From positions 1 through 11,031 of the forward strand of contig DATMNI010000481.1 in NCBI GenBank assembly GCA_035570275.1: a DNA stretch of 11,031 bases, read 5' to 3'. Source of the DNA: DATMNI01 sp035570275. GTDB taxonomy: Bacteria; Acidobacteriota; Terriglobia; Bryobacterales; Bryobacteraceae. Below, piece by piece: positions 1 through 7,416 of this stretch. Numbering within the stretch: the stretch's first letter is position 1; the number at the start of each line of letters is the position of its first letter. The notes beneath the pieces were generated by a model. The model worked only from the letters and a program-made list of their open reading frames with translations, made no database searches and was not told the DNA's origin. Both the position numbers and the translations under genes were made by a program.

Positions 1-1
1 T

Positions 2-1576
2 TCCAACGTTGCCAACCTCATTCTCACACGGACGGTTCGCCGCGAAGGCGAGCTGGCGATCCGTGCGGCGCTCGGCGCAAGCACATTGTCCCTGCGCCGG
101 ACGCTGCTGGCCGAAAGCGTCCTGCTCTGCGGCACCGGCGCGGCACTGGGCGTGCTGAGCGCGCGGCCAATGGTCGCCCTGCTGGCCCGTTACGCCGCGC
201 GCTTCTCGGTTCGCGCGCTCGATCTGACGGTCGATTCCACCGTGCTGTGGGTCGGGGCGGCACTGGCCCTGGTGGCGGCGGTGCTGCTGGCGTTTGTCCC
301 GCGCCTGCCATCGTCTGACACTTCGCATGGATTCGGTCTGTCGAGCGGCAGCGTGCGGATCACCGGCGGCACCAATCGCCGGCTTCGGGCCTTCGCGGTG
401 ACACAGATTGCGGCGTCCTTCGTGCTGCTGGCCGGCGCCGGCATGCTGCTGAAGACGCTGCTGGCGCTGCAATCGGCGCAGACCGGATTCGATACCCATC
501 GCGTACTCGCGTTGAACGTGCCGCCGATGTCGTACGGAAGGACGCCCGATCAGGTTGTTGGTTTCTACAAGGAATCGATGCGGCGCATTACGGAGCTGCC
601 GGGCGTGGATGGCGTCGCTCTCGGCACCATGGTGCCCTGGCGCGATGCCGGCACCTTCGGTCCGGGGTTCCAGTTCTCGGCGGACGGCCACGTCCGCGCC
701 GACGGCGAAGAGGATCCGCGCGCGCGATTCCGCATCGTCTCGCCTGGATTTTTCGCGTCGCTCGGCGTCCGGATGATCGCCGGGCGCGATTTCAGCGACG
801 CCGACCGCCGGGACCACGAGCCCGTCGTGATCGTGAGCCAGAGCCTGGCGCAGCGCATGTTCCCCAATCAGGATGCCGTCAACCGCCACATGATGTGGAC
901 CGATCCGGTGATGAAGTTCGTCGACATCAGCACGGCGCCGCGGCGCATCATCGGCGTGGCGGCCGACGTGGATGACGAGAACGTGGTGCCGGGCCCGGCC
1001 ATCAGCGTCTATCAGTCTTTCGAGCAGTCGCCGCTCTTTGCAGGCCGCCTCTTCGTTCACGCGCGCACGGATCCTTATAAACTGGTGCAGCCGATCACGC
1101 GAATCATCCACGGCCTGTCCGCCGACCAGCCAGTGGAGCGCGCCGCCACCCTGGAAGACATCCGCGCGGAAGTGCTCACGCCCGATCGGCTGAACACTTT
1201 GGTGTTCGGCGGCTTCGCGGCCGTCGCGCTGTTGATCGCGGTGGTCGGTGTCGCCGGTGTGCTGGCGTTCTCGGTCAGCGCGCGGACGCGCGAATTCGGC
1301 ATCCGGCTGGCGATTGGATCGCAGCCACGGCATGTCCTGACAGGTGTTGTGACGGAGGGCGCCCTGATGGCGGCGGTGGGCGTCATCGCAGGGGCCGCAT
1401 GCGGGTACGCGCTGGCGAAGCTGGCAGGCGGCTATTTCGAGGCCGTGCGGATGCCGGGCGCGGTGCCGGTGGTGGGCTCGGCGGCGGTACTGCTGGGGGC
1501 CGCGGTGTTCGCCTCGGTACTGCCGGCGGTACGCGCCGCACGCGTCGATGTGATGCAGGCGCTGCGAGGGGACTGA
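2..1576 (+). CDS. ABC transporter permease, ADOP/MacB-FtsX type, 5'-truncated by the window edge
   Basis: The reading frame is open from base 2, so the start lies upstream of the window. The first visible residues (SNVANLILTRTVRREGEL, then AIRAALGAS) are the cytoplasmic loop typical of the FtsX permease domain, and a second copy occurs later as SARTREFGIRLAIGSQ. Two FtsX domains in one chain is the layout of the acidobacterial duplicated permease (ADOP) family. Hydrophobic segments lie near bases 110-210 and 235-300 (end of the first domain) and 400-470. A MacB-like periplasmic domain follows at about 500-1190, then three membrane segments at about 1200-1275, 1360-1430 and 1465-1530. The C-terminus PAVRAARVDVMQALRGD is the usual family ending. 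About 524 residues of a family usually around 800-900 are present. Such permeases probably act with a MacB-type ATPase in export or envelope remodelling; the substrate is unknown. No ATPase gene is visible. Confidence 0.92.
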   Translation, partial: SNVANLILTRTVRREGELAIRAALGASTLSLRRTLLAESVLLCGTGAALGVLSARPMVALLARYAARFSVRALDLTVDSTVLWVGAALALVAAVLLAFVPRLPSSDTSHGFGLSSGSVRITGGTNRRLRAFAVTQIAASFVLLAGAGMLLKTLLALQSAQTGFDTHRVLALNVPPMSYGRTPDQVVGFYKESMRRITELPGVDGVALGTMVPWRDAGTFGPGFQFSADGHVRADGEEDPRARFRIVSPGFFASLGVRMIAGRDFSDADRRDHEPVVIVSQSLAQRMFPNQDAVNRHMMWTDPVMKFVDISTAPRRIIGVAADVDDENVVPGPAISVYQSFEQSPLFAGRLFVHARTDPYKLVQPITRIIHGLSADQPVERAATLEDIRAEVLTPDRLNTLVFGGFAAVALLIAVVGVAGVLAFSVSARTREFGIRLAIGSQPRHVLTGVVTEGALMAAVGVIAGAACGYALAKLAGGYFEAVRMPGAVPVVGSAAVLLGAAVFASVLPAVRAARVDVMQALRGD

Positions 1577-1583
1577 CGGCCGG

Positions 1584-1601
1584 CCGGGACGTACATCCCG
1601 G
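1584..1601. terminator. Hairpin between convergent genes, possible bidirectional terminator
   Basis: CCGGGA (1584-1589) pairs perfectly with TCCCGG (1596-1601) around the loop CGTACA, 8 bp past the permease stop and 27 bp before the peptidase stop on the other strand. No U-run follows in either direction, so it may be a repeat hairpin or mRNA-end stabiliser rather than a classical intrinsic terminator. Confidence 0.4.
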
Positions 1602-1628
1602 TCGCTGTCCGCGCTCTCCGCGCTCAAC

Positions 1629-2939
1629 CTACCGCGCCAGTGCGATTGCCAGCACCAACGCGCGCTGGGTGCCGCGCCACGAATCTTTCGGGTCGAAGGC
1701 CTCGTTCAACGAGTGAGCGCCGGTGCCGTTGCCACCGCCGCTGATGGTGATGGCGGGAATTCCCAGGTTCATGGGGACGTTCGAGTCCGTTGAGCCTTCG
1801 CGCAACGCTTCCTCGATTTGCATGGCACGGGAAACACTCAGCGCGGTTTGCACAATCGGGCTGTTTTTCGGCGTCTGGCCGGCTGGGCGGACGCCGACCA
1901 ATTCCGCGGCGGCCGTCACCGGTCCGCGGTTGCCCCAGCGCTGATTCTCTTCCGCCACGGCCTGCTTTACCGCGGCATTGAACTTGTCGTCCAAGGCCTT
2001 CAATGAGGCGGGGTCTGAGGAGCGCATGTCCACTTCCATCCAGGCCTCGAAGGGAATCGCGTTGACCGAGGTGCCGCCGCCCACGCGCCCGACGTTGAAC
2101 GTGGTCTTGGGCTGCTTGGGGACTTCGAAGGCGTCGATCTTGGCGATGGCGCGGCCCATCGCCTGAATGGGATTGGCCATGCCGAAGGCGCCGAAACTGT
2201 GGCCGCCCGGCCCCTTAAATGTGACCCGGTAGCGGTTGCTGCCGACGCCGATATGGGTGATCCCGAGGCCGGTGCCGTCCACTGAAATGAACTTGTCGAT
2301 CTGCCCCTTCAGGCTTTCGTAGAACAGGCTCTTCATGCCGCGCAAGTCGCCCAGGCCCTCCTCGCCCACATCGGCGACGAACGTGATGGTGCCCGGCGTT
2401 TCCACATGGCCGTCATTGAGGGCGCCGATGACGGCCAGCATCACCGCCAGCCCGCGGCAGTCATCGCCGATGCCCGGGCCTTTCAGCACTTCGCCATCGA
2501 GCTTCACTTTGACGTCGGTGCCTTCGGGGAAGACCGTATCCAGGTGCGCGCTGAAGACTAGGTTGGGATGCGCGGCGCGGCCCGGTCTGACGCCGATCAC
2601 GTTGCCGGCGCGGTCGGTGCGCACGTCCTTCAGGCCCAGTTCGCCAAACAGCCGCTGCAACTCACGGCCGCGAACTTCCTCATGGAACGGCGGCGCCGGA
2701 ATCTCGCACAAGCGCACCTGGGTTTCCAAAGTCTTCGATTCGTTGCGTTTGGCAGCCTCCATGGCGGCGCCAACGGCCGGGTTGTTCAGCAATTCCGCCG
2801 GGCTTTGCGCCAGGCAGGCGACCGCGAAGAGCGGCGGAAGAATCAGATGCCAGATGCCGGATGCCAGTGCCCGGTAGGACCGCGTCGCACACTTAACCGG
2901 CCACCGGCCACCGGCCACCGGCCACCGTTTCTCAGGCAT
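1629..2939 (-). CDS. Secreted M20-family metallopeptidase
   Basis: The 436-residue product is a zinc aminoacylase/carboxypeptidase-type enzyme. The metal-site motifs are all visible: SAHLDTVFPE (H132, D134), GPGIGDDCRG (D159/D160), GEEGLGD (E193 as general base, E194 as ligand), ISVDGTG (D221) and GTGAHSLNE (H409). The dimerisation (lid) domain lies between roughly residues 230 and 345, beginning near KGPGGHSFG. Residues 28-44 (GIWHLILPPLFAVACLA) form a signal-peptide core with likely cleavage near LA-Q, implying export to the periplasm. The ATG at 2939 is the only ATG that keeps the signal peptide. A GTG at 2918 is an alternative, and no strong ribosome site precedes either. The first 35 codons run through two heptanucleotide repeat arrays (2845-2872 and 2897-2927), so the pre-signal extension looks repeat-derived. 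Substrate cannot be read from sequence; a di- or tripeptide is typical. It is divergent from the dedA-like gene and convergent with the permease. Confidence 0.9.
   Translation of the reverse strand: MPEKRWPVAGGRWPVKCATRSYRALASGIWHLILPPLFAVACLAQSPAELLNNPAVGAAMEAAKRNESKTLETQVRLCEIPAPPFHEEVRGRELQRLFGELGLKDVRTDRAGNVIGVRPGRAAHPNLVFSAHLDTVFPEGTDVKVKLDGEVLKGPGIGDDCRGLAVMLAVIGALNDGHVETPGTITFVADVGEEGLGDLRGMKSLFYESLKGQIDKFISVDGTGLGITHIGVGSNRYRVTFKGPGGHSFGAFGMANPIQAMGRAIAKIDAFEVPKQPKTTFNVGRVGGGTSVNAIPFEAWMEVDMRSSDPASLKALDDKFNAAVKQAVAEENQRWGNRGPVTAAAELVGVRPAGQTPKNSPIVQTALSVSRAMQIEEALREGSTDSNVPMNLGIPAITISGGGNGTGAHSLNEAFDPKDSWRGTQRALVLAIALAR
2845..2879. repeat. Heptanucleotide tandem repeat, AGATGCC type
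   Basis: AGATGCC (2845-2851), AGATGCC (2852-2858), GGATGCC (2859-2865) and the degenerate AGTGCCC (2866-2872) follow each other with a strict period of 7, fading into GGTAGGA. The array lies inside the coding sequence of the peptidase signal peptide on the minus strand. The period and type resemble the STRR heptamer repeats described in cyanobacteria; whether they are related is unknown. Confidence 0.75.
2897..2927. repeat. Heptanucleotide tandem repeat, four perfect CCGGCCA units
   Basis: CCGGCCA occurs four times without mismatch at 2897-2924 and continues as CCG to 2927. On the minus strand it encodes the WPVAGGR/WPVK stretch near the start of the peptidase. It is a second heptamer family only 18 bp from the AGATGCC array. 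Confidence 0.9.
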
Positions 2940-2993
2940 CCGCCGATGATATCACGGCCCAAACTGTGTAACGATTTGTAGTAGACCGCGCCC

Positions 2994-3929
2994 ATGCACC
3001 AGACCATCGAGTTCGTCTTACGCCACGGCTACGCGCTGTTGTTCCTCTGGATCTTCGCCGAGCAGGGGGCGCTGCCGCTTCCATCCATTCCCCTTTTGCT
3101 GGCTTGCGGCGCGCTGGCGCGGGACGGCCGTATGAACCCGGCGGCGATCGTTTCCCTGGGTGTGGCGGCCAGCCTTCTGGCGGACAACGTTTGGTTCCAA
3201 CTCGGCCGGCGGCGCGGCACCGCGGTGCTGCGTTTTCTGTGCCGCATCTCCCTGGAGCCGGATTCCTGCGTGCGGCGCACCGAGGGCGTGTTTCTGCGGT
3301 ACGGCAGCCGCTCCCTGCTGGTATCCAAGTTCGTTCCGGGCCTCAACGCGGCGGCAACGCCACTGGCTGGTATCTCCGGAATGAGCCTGGGGCGATTTCT
3401 GGTTTTCGATAGCCTGGGAGCGCTGATCTGGATCTCGTCCTACACGCTGGCCGGTTATTTGTTCGCCGGCCAGTTGGAGACGGCCTTTCAGTATCTTGAG
3501 CGGATGGGCTCCTGGATGGGCCTGCTGGTAGCCGGTGTGCTTGGCGCCTGGATTTCGTGGAAATTCATACAGCGCCGGCGCTTCCTGCGCAAGCTTTCCG
3601 TGGCGCGCATCACAGTGGAGGAGTTGAGCCGCATGTTGGAGGCGGGGGAGCAGGTTATGATTCTAGACCTGCGCAGCAGCCTGGAAAACGGCAGCCAAGG
3701 AATTCCCGGGGCGCTGAAAATCCCGGTCGAAGAGTTGATCGAGCGCCATCTCGACATCCCGCGGGACCGCGACATCGTGCTGTTTTGCAGTTGACCAAAC
3801 GAAGCTTCCAGCGCCCGTGCGGCGCTGCTTCTCAGAAAGCAGGGAATCACCCGAGTGCGTCCGCTCAAAGGCGGGGTCGATGCCTGGGACAGCCTGCATC
3901 CCCCTTTGCAGCCCCCCGTGCAACTATAG
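2994..3929 (+). CDS. DedA-family membrane protein with C-terminal rhodanese domain and in-frame TGA (candidate selenocysteine)
   Basis: Residues 1-200 form a DedA/SNARE-associated membrane domain: an early membrane segment with the conserved Glu (FAEQGALPLP), then FVPGLNAAATPLAGISGMSLGRF, which matches the DedA core signature, and two C-terminal helices ending at KFIQRRRFLRK. Residues about 205-311 are a rhodanese domain (ITVEELSRMLEAG, VMILDLRSS, IPGALKIPVEEL, DIVLFCS). A TGA at 3792-3794 follows C265-S266. In the same frame the protein continues PNEASSARAALLLRKQGI and ends VRPLKGGVDAWDSL...VQL, stopping at TAG 3927-3929 (311 residues). Related fusions, as I remember them, carry CxCPNE here, so the TGA replaces the second Cys of the active loop. 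A SECIS-like hairpin follows at once. If TGA terminates, the product is a 266-residue protein with half a rhodanese domain. DedA proteins flip or transport lipids; rhodanese moves sulfane sulfur. Start: ATG 2994, without an obvious ribosome site. The next gene begins 38 bp downstream. Alternative: nonsense mutation of TGC/TGT. Confidence 0.82.
3792..3831 (+). promoter_or_regulatory. Candidate bacterial SECIS element directly after the in-frame TGA
   Basis: After TGA (3792-3794) and a 6-nt spacer, GAAGC (3801-3805) pairs with GCTTC (3827-3831). A 4-nt bulge TTCC (3806-3809) sits on the 5' side. AGCGCC (3810-3815) pairs perfectly with GGCGCT (3821-3826), leaving the 5-nt loop CGTGC (3816-3820). 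The loop starts 22 nt after the TGA and has G as its second base, with a GU pair of bases in the loop. This fits the general bacterial SECIS rules (small apical loop with an early G, about 16-37 nt from UGA, 5' bulge). The stop is followed by C, a leaky termination context also seen in E. coli fdhF. GC-rich coding DNA can give such hairpins by chance, so this is a strong candidate rather than proof. Confidence 0.65.
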
Positions 3930-3958
3930 AGGGGCCAGAAGCATCGAGAATAGAATAT

Positions 3959-3966
3959 GGAGGGAG
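3959..3966 (+). promoter_or_regulatory. Strong ribosome binding site deciding the start of the response regulator-flavoprotein
   Basis: GGAGGGAG lies just upstream of ATG 3968. It fixes the start at MPTKPVILTVDDD, which is the natural beginning of a receiver domain, although the frame is open back to 3557 through the dedA-rhodanese gene. Confidence 0.8.
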
Positions 3967-3967
3967 A

Positions 3968-5689
3968 ATGCCGACCAAGCCGGTAATTTTGACCGTGGAT
4001 GACGACGTGCCGGTGTTGCGCGCCGTGGAACGGGATCTGCGAAAGCGGTATGGGCCCCAGTACCGCATCATGTCCGCGGCATCCGGGCAGGCGGCGCTGG
4101 AATTGCTGCACAAAATCGACCAGCGAAACGAACCCGTGGCGCTGTTTCTGGTGGACTACCGCATGCCGCAAATGACCGGCATCGCGTTCTTGTCCCAAAC
4201 CCTGGAACGCCACGGCGACGCCAAGCGCGTGCTGCTCACGGCCTATGCCGATACCGATGCCGCCATCCGCGCCATCAATCAGATCAAGCTTAACCATTAT
4301 CTGTTGAAGCCCTGGGACCCGCCGGAGCAGAACCTGTATCCGGTTCTGGACGATCTGCTCGCAGACTGGCACTCGGCCTTCCGGCCGCCGTTTGAAGGGC
4401 TGCGCGTCCTGGGCTCGCGCTGGTCGCCGAAAACGTATGAGCTGCGTGAGTTTCTGGCCCGCAACGCGGTGCCGTATCAATGGCTGGACGTGGACACGGC
4501 CAGCAGCGATCCCGAGGTGCAGCGCCTGGTGGACAAGGCGCGAAGCGAAGGATGCCAGTTCCCCGTGGTGATGTTCCAGGATGGCGGCTTTCTGCACCAG
4601 CCGGGGCAGGCCGAATTGGCCGAGCGCATCGGTTTGCGCACACGCGCCGACAACAAGTTTTACGACCTGGTGATCGTGGGCGGAGGCCCGGCCGGATTGG
4701 CCGCCGCGGTGTATGGGGCTTCGGAGGGGCTGAGCACGGTGATTGTGGAGCGCGACGCTCCGGGCGGACAGGCGGGTTTGAGTTCGCGAATTGAGAACTA
4801 CCTGGGCTTTCCATCCGGATTGAGCGGGGCCGATCTTACGCGGCGCGCCGTGGCACAGGCGAAGCGGTTCGGGACCGAGATTCTGGCGCCGCAACATACC
4901 GTGAGCGTGCGCTCCGAAGGGCCGTACCGGATTGTGAAGCTGGGCGACGATTCGGAACTCTCCTGCCACGCCCTGATGGTTGCCACCGGGGTGCAGTGGC
5001 GCAAGCTGGACCTTCCGGGAATGGTGAGGCTACAGGGCGCGGGGGTCTACTATGGGGCCGGCCCGGCCGAGGCCATTTCGTGCCGCGATGAAGAGGTCTA
5101 CATCGTGGGCGGCGCCAACTCGGCGGGCCAGGCAGCCATGAATTTCTCGCGATACGCACGGCGCGTCATCATGCTGGTGCGCGGCTCGAGTCTGGGGGCG
5201 TCCATGTCTCAGTACCTCATCGACGAGATTGCGCAGACCCCCAACATCGAAGTGCTGACGGGCACGCGCGTGGTTGAGGTTCACGGTGAGGACCGTCTGG
5301 AGGCGATTTCCATCGGCTGCGACGCCACCGGAACGGTTGACCGGGTTCCGGCCAGCGCCCTGTTCATTTTCATCGGCGCCGCGCCCAGCACGGACTGGCT
5401 GGATGGCTTCGTGGAGCGTGACGAACGCGGCTTTCTGCTCACCGGTCAGGATCTGCTGAAGAACGGGCAGCGGCCCAAGGGTTGGCCGCTGGACCGCGAT
5501 CCCAGCCTGCTGGAAACCAGTGTGCCGGGGGTGTTTGCGGTGGGCGATGTGCGGCACGGCTCGGTGAAACGCGTGGCTTCCGGGGTGGGCGAAGGCTCCA
5601 TCGCCATCCAGTTTGTGCACCAGTATCTGGCCAAGGTGTCGTCATCTGGCGACGGTGTCGGCATGAGTCTGAAGAAGGTGTCGGCATGA
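3968..5689 (+). CDS. Fused response regulator / thioredoxin-reductase-like FAD oxidoreductase
   Basis: The 573-residue protein has three parts. Residues 1-130 are a CheY-like receiver (acidic TVDDD near residue 10, phospho-acceptor D63 in LVDYRMPQMTG, LLTAYAD, and K114 in LLKPWDPP). Residues 138-222 resemble a glutaredoxin/thioredoxin-like fold (RVLGSRWSPKTYELREFLA, then FPVVMF), with SPKT where a CxxC would sit. Residues 232-560 are a class II pyridine-nucleotide-disulfide reductase (FAD motif GGGPAG 238-243, GGQAG, ENYLGFPSG, NAD(P) motif GGANSAG 381-387, C-terminal FAVGDVRHGSVKRVASGVGEG). The CATC-type redox motif before the NAD(P) site is missing; YYGAGPAEAISC stands there. The dithiol step of true thioredoxin reductase therefore seems impossible in the usual way. 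This architecture is a known fusion and typically pairs with a histidine kinase, as here (ATGA overlap downstream). Phosphorylation presumably gates the flavoprotein. It is cytosolic; the substrate is unknown. Confidence 0.92.
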   Translation: MPTKPVILTVDDDVPVLRAVERDLRKRYGPQYRIMSAASGQAALELLHKIDQRNEPVALFLVDYRMPQMTGIAFLSQTLERHGDAKRVLLTAYADTDAAIRAINQIKLNHYLLKPWDPPEQNLYPVLDDLLADWHSAFRPPFEGLRVLGSRWSPKTYELREFLARNAVPYQWLDVDTASSDPEVQRLVDKARSEGCQFPVVMFQDGGFLHQPGQAELAERIGLRTRADNKFYDLVIVGGGPAGLAAAVYGASEGLSTVIVERDAPGGQAGLSSRIENYLGFPSGLSGADLTRRAVAQAKRFGTEILAPQHTVSVRSEGPYRIVKLGDDSELSCHALMVATGVQWRKLDLPGMVRLQGAGVYYGAGPAEAISCRDEEVYIVGGANSAGQAAMNFSRYARRVIMLVRGSSLGASMSQYLIDEIAQTPNIEVLTGTRVVEVHGEDRLEAISIGCDATGTVDRVPASALFIFIGAAPSTDWLDGFVERDERGFLLTGQDLLKNGQRPKGWPLDRDPSLLETSVPGVFAVGDVRHGSVKRVASGVGEGSIAIQFVHQYLAKVSSSGDGVGMSLKKVSA

Positions 5690-7092
5690 GCGGCGCGGCT
5701 TCTCAATCCCATCCGGATTCCCTGGTGGCGGAGTTGCGCGGAATCAGCCATTTCGCGGACTTGCCGGACGACGCGCTGGAGTGGCTGGCCTCGCACATGC
5801 AAGTGGTGCACCTGGAGCCCGGGCAAATCTTCTTTCCCGCGGGGTCGCCGGCCGATCGCATGATGATCATTCTCGAAGGTGAGTTGCGCAACCAGTCCGA
5901 AGGCGGCTCGGACGGGCGGGTCTTCGTAGCGCACGCAGGGGAGGTCACCGGCATGCTTCCCTATTCCCGGCTGACGGTATTTCCGATGGCCTCGCGCGCG
6001 GCCATGCGAAGCCGCATCGCCACCCTGTCCAAAGATCTTTTTCCGGAGATGCTGCAGCGCATTCCGGAACTGGGGGCGCGGCTGGTGGCCGTAATGGCCG
6101 ACCGGATCCGCTACGTGGCACGCGACGAGCAGCGTCGCGAAAAGCTGGCGGCGTTGGGCAAGATCTCCGCCGGTCTGGCGCATGAACTGAACAACCCGGC
6201 AGCGGCGGCCGCGCGCGCCGCCGAAAGCCTGCGCGAATCCGTGACGGCTTTGCGGACCGCCAATCTCCGGCTGGACCGGCTGGCGCTTTCCGCCGCGCAG
6301 CGCAGCACTCTGGCCGACCTGGAGGAGCGCGTGCTGGCTTTTGCCGCCCGCCACCAGGAAGACGACCCTTTGGAGCGCAGCGACCGCGAACAGGCTTTGG
6401 GCGACTGGCTGGAGGAGCACGGCATCGCCAACGCCTGGACGCTGGCATCCACCATGGCCGATGCCGGCGCCAGCGTTGCCCATATGGAACGGCTTCCGGA
6501 CATGCTTCCCACCGCGGCCATCGGCGACGCGCTTTGCCGCATCAGCGCCGCGCTGCAGGTGGGCGCCCTGGTAGACCAGATTGAAGACAGCACGCGCCGG
6601 ATTTCCGCCCTGGTGAAGGCCGTAAAAGAGTACTCCTTCATGGATCAGGGTTCGCAGCAGGAGGTGGACATCCACGAAGGCCTGGACAACACACTGCTGA
6701 TTCTGCACCACCGGTTGAAGCAGGGCGTCACCGTGATTCGCGAGTACGACCGCACACTGCCGCGCATCTGCGCGCACGGCAGCGAGCTCAACCAGGTGTG
6801 GACCAACCTGATCGACAACGCGGTGGACGCCATGGGCGGCAAAGGCGAACTGCGCATTCGCACGTCGCGCGCCGGGAACTGCGTGCAGGTGGAGATCATC
6901 GACAACGGCCCCGGTATTCCGCCCGAAGTGAAGGCCCATCTTTTCGAGCCCTTCTTCACCACCAAGGGAGTGGGCGAGGGAACGGGGCTGGGTCTGGACA
7001 CAGTCAATCGGATTGTGATGCAGCATCACGGCCATGTTCGCGTGGAGACGAGGCCGGGCGAGACGAATTTCCAGGTGAGTGTGCCGATCTAG
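5686..7092 (+). CDS. Soluble sensor histidine kinase with N-terminal cyclic-nucleotide-binding-like domain
   Basis: The start ATG 5686 overlaps the previous stop (ATGA) and has AAGG 7 nt upstream. The product is 468 residues. Residues about 12-140 look like a Crp-type cNMP-binding domain (LRGISHFADLPDDALEWLA, LEPGQIFFPAGSPADRMMII, LEGELR). The dimerisation/H-box is KLAALGKISAGLAHELNNP with phospho-acceptor H166. A long Ala/Arg-rich helical insertion at about 175-300 precedes the region that leads to the ATPase domain. The ATPase motifs are complete: N-box NQVWTNLIDNAVDAM, G1 DNGPGIPP, F-box FEPFFTTK and G2 GEGTGLGL. No membrane segment is visible, so it senses a cytosolic signal. Whether the sensor domain still binds a nucleotide is unclear because the usual phosphate-binding RxA stretch is not obvious. 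Its partner is almost certainly the receiver of the preceding gene, with which it is translationally coupled. Confidence 0.92.
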   Translation: MSGAASQSHPDSLVAELRGISHFADLPDDALEWLASHMQVVHLEPGQIFFPAGSPADRMMIILEGELRNQSEGGSDGRVFVAHAGEVTGMLPYSRLTVFPMASRAAMRSRIATLSKDLFPEMLQRIPELGARLVAVMADRIRYVARDEQRREKLAALGKISAGLAHELNNPAAAAARAAESLRESVTALRTANLRLDRLALSAAQRSTLADLEERVLAFAARHQEDDPLERSDREQALGDWLEEHGIANAWTLASTMADAGASVAHMERLPDMLPTAAIGDALCRISAALQVGALVDQIEDSTRRISALVKAVKEYSFMDQGSQQEVDIHEGLDNTLLILHHRLKQGVTVIREYDRTLPRICAHGSELNQVWTNLIDNAVDAMGGKGELRIRTSRAGNCVQVEIIDNGPGIPPEVKAHLFEPFFTTKGVGEGTGLGLDTVNRIVMQHHGHVRVETRPGETNFQVSVPI

Positions 7093-7121
7093 CGGAACTT
7101 TCGCAAGTTTGAGAGGCTCGG

Positions 7122-7139
7122 GGGCCGGCGGAGAGGCCC
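7122..7139 (+). terminator. Weak hairpin downstream of the kinase gene
   Basis: GGGCC (7122-7126) pairs with GGCCC (7135-7139) around an 8-nt loop, 30 bp after the kinase stop. No U-run follows. It is the only terminator-like structure seen close to the end of the operon. Confidence 0.25.
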
Positions 7140-7345
7140 ACAGGCCCGTCAACCAAGGGTACGCGTCAGACGCGCGCCGATACATCGTTAGATGAAATGA
7201 AGGAATAGATGAGGCGGGAGCGATAGGTGCCAGCGTCACCGCGAGTGCTCCGATAGCGCGGAAAAGCAGGGCTCGGACGCTTGCGGTCAACCTACCCCCG
7301 CAAAGTGAATCAGGGTAGCCAGTGTCGTGGAAAAAACAGAATTGG

Positions 7346-7416
7346 CCGCCGATAAACGCGGATAAGACAAACGCGGATAAAACACACACCGAGTTTTCAT
7401 CTGCGTTCATCCGCGG
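7346..7416. repeat. GCGGATAAACGC-type imperfect palindromic repeat element
   Basis: A 15-nt tandem direct repeat, AAACGCGGATAAGAC (7354-7368) and AAACGCGGATAAAAC (7369-7383), differs at one base. About 10 bp further on, GTTTTCATCTGCGTTCATC and the following CGCGG (7394-7417) are the inverse complement of the same motif, so the block can fold into an imperfect hairpin. From memory, such GCGGAT(A/G)AACGC blocks are frequent beside GxxExxY genes in Acidobacteria and other phyla, and one remnant lies immediately downstream here. Confidence 0.6.

Noticed and set aside
2845..2927. CRISPR array
   Set aside because: Units are 7 bp long, directly adjacent and without unique spacers. No cas gene is in the window.
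3780..3930. Frameshift as the explanation for the early stop in the rhodanese domain
   Set aside because: The conserved C-terminal residues continue in the same frame after the TGA, so no insertion or deletion is needed. Only the single TGA codon interrupts the gene. A point nonsense mutation remains possible and is kept as the alternative in the main finding.
3557..3967. N-terminal extension of the response regulator-flavoprotein back to 3557
   Set aside because: The extension overlaps the rhodanese coding region in another frame, has no domain character, and the strong ribosome site with ATG at 3968 gives a standard receiver start.
3488..4969. Long minus-strand frame (493 codons) opposite the dedA-rhodanese and flavoprotein genes
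   Set aside because: It is an antisense shadow: the plus strand carries clear domains throughout, and the minus-strand translation has none.
5482..5685. Upstream start for the histidine kinase at 5482
   Set aside because: This would overlap the end of the flavoprotein by some 200 bp. ATG 5686 has a ribosome site and the usual ATGA coupling, and the sensor domain begins right after it.
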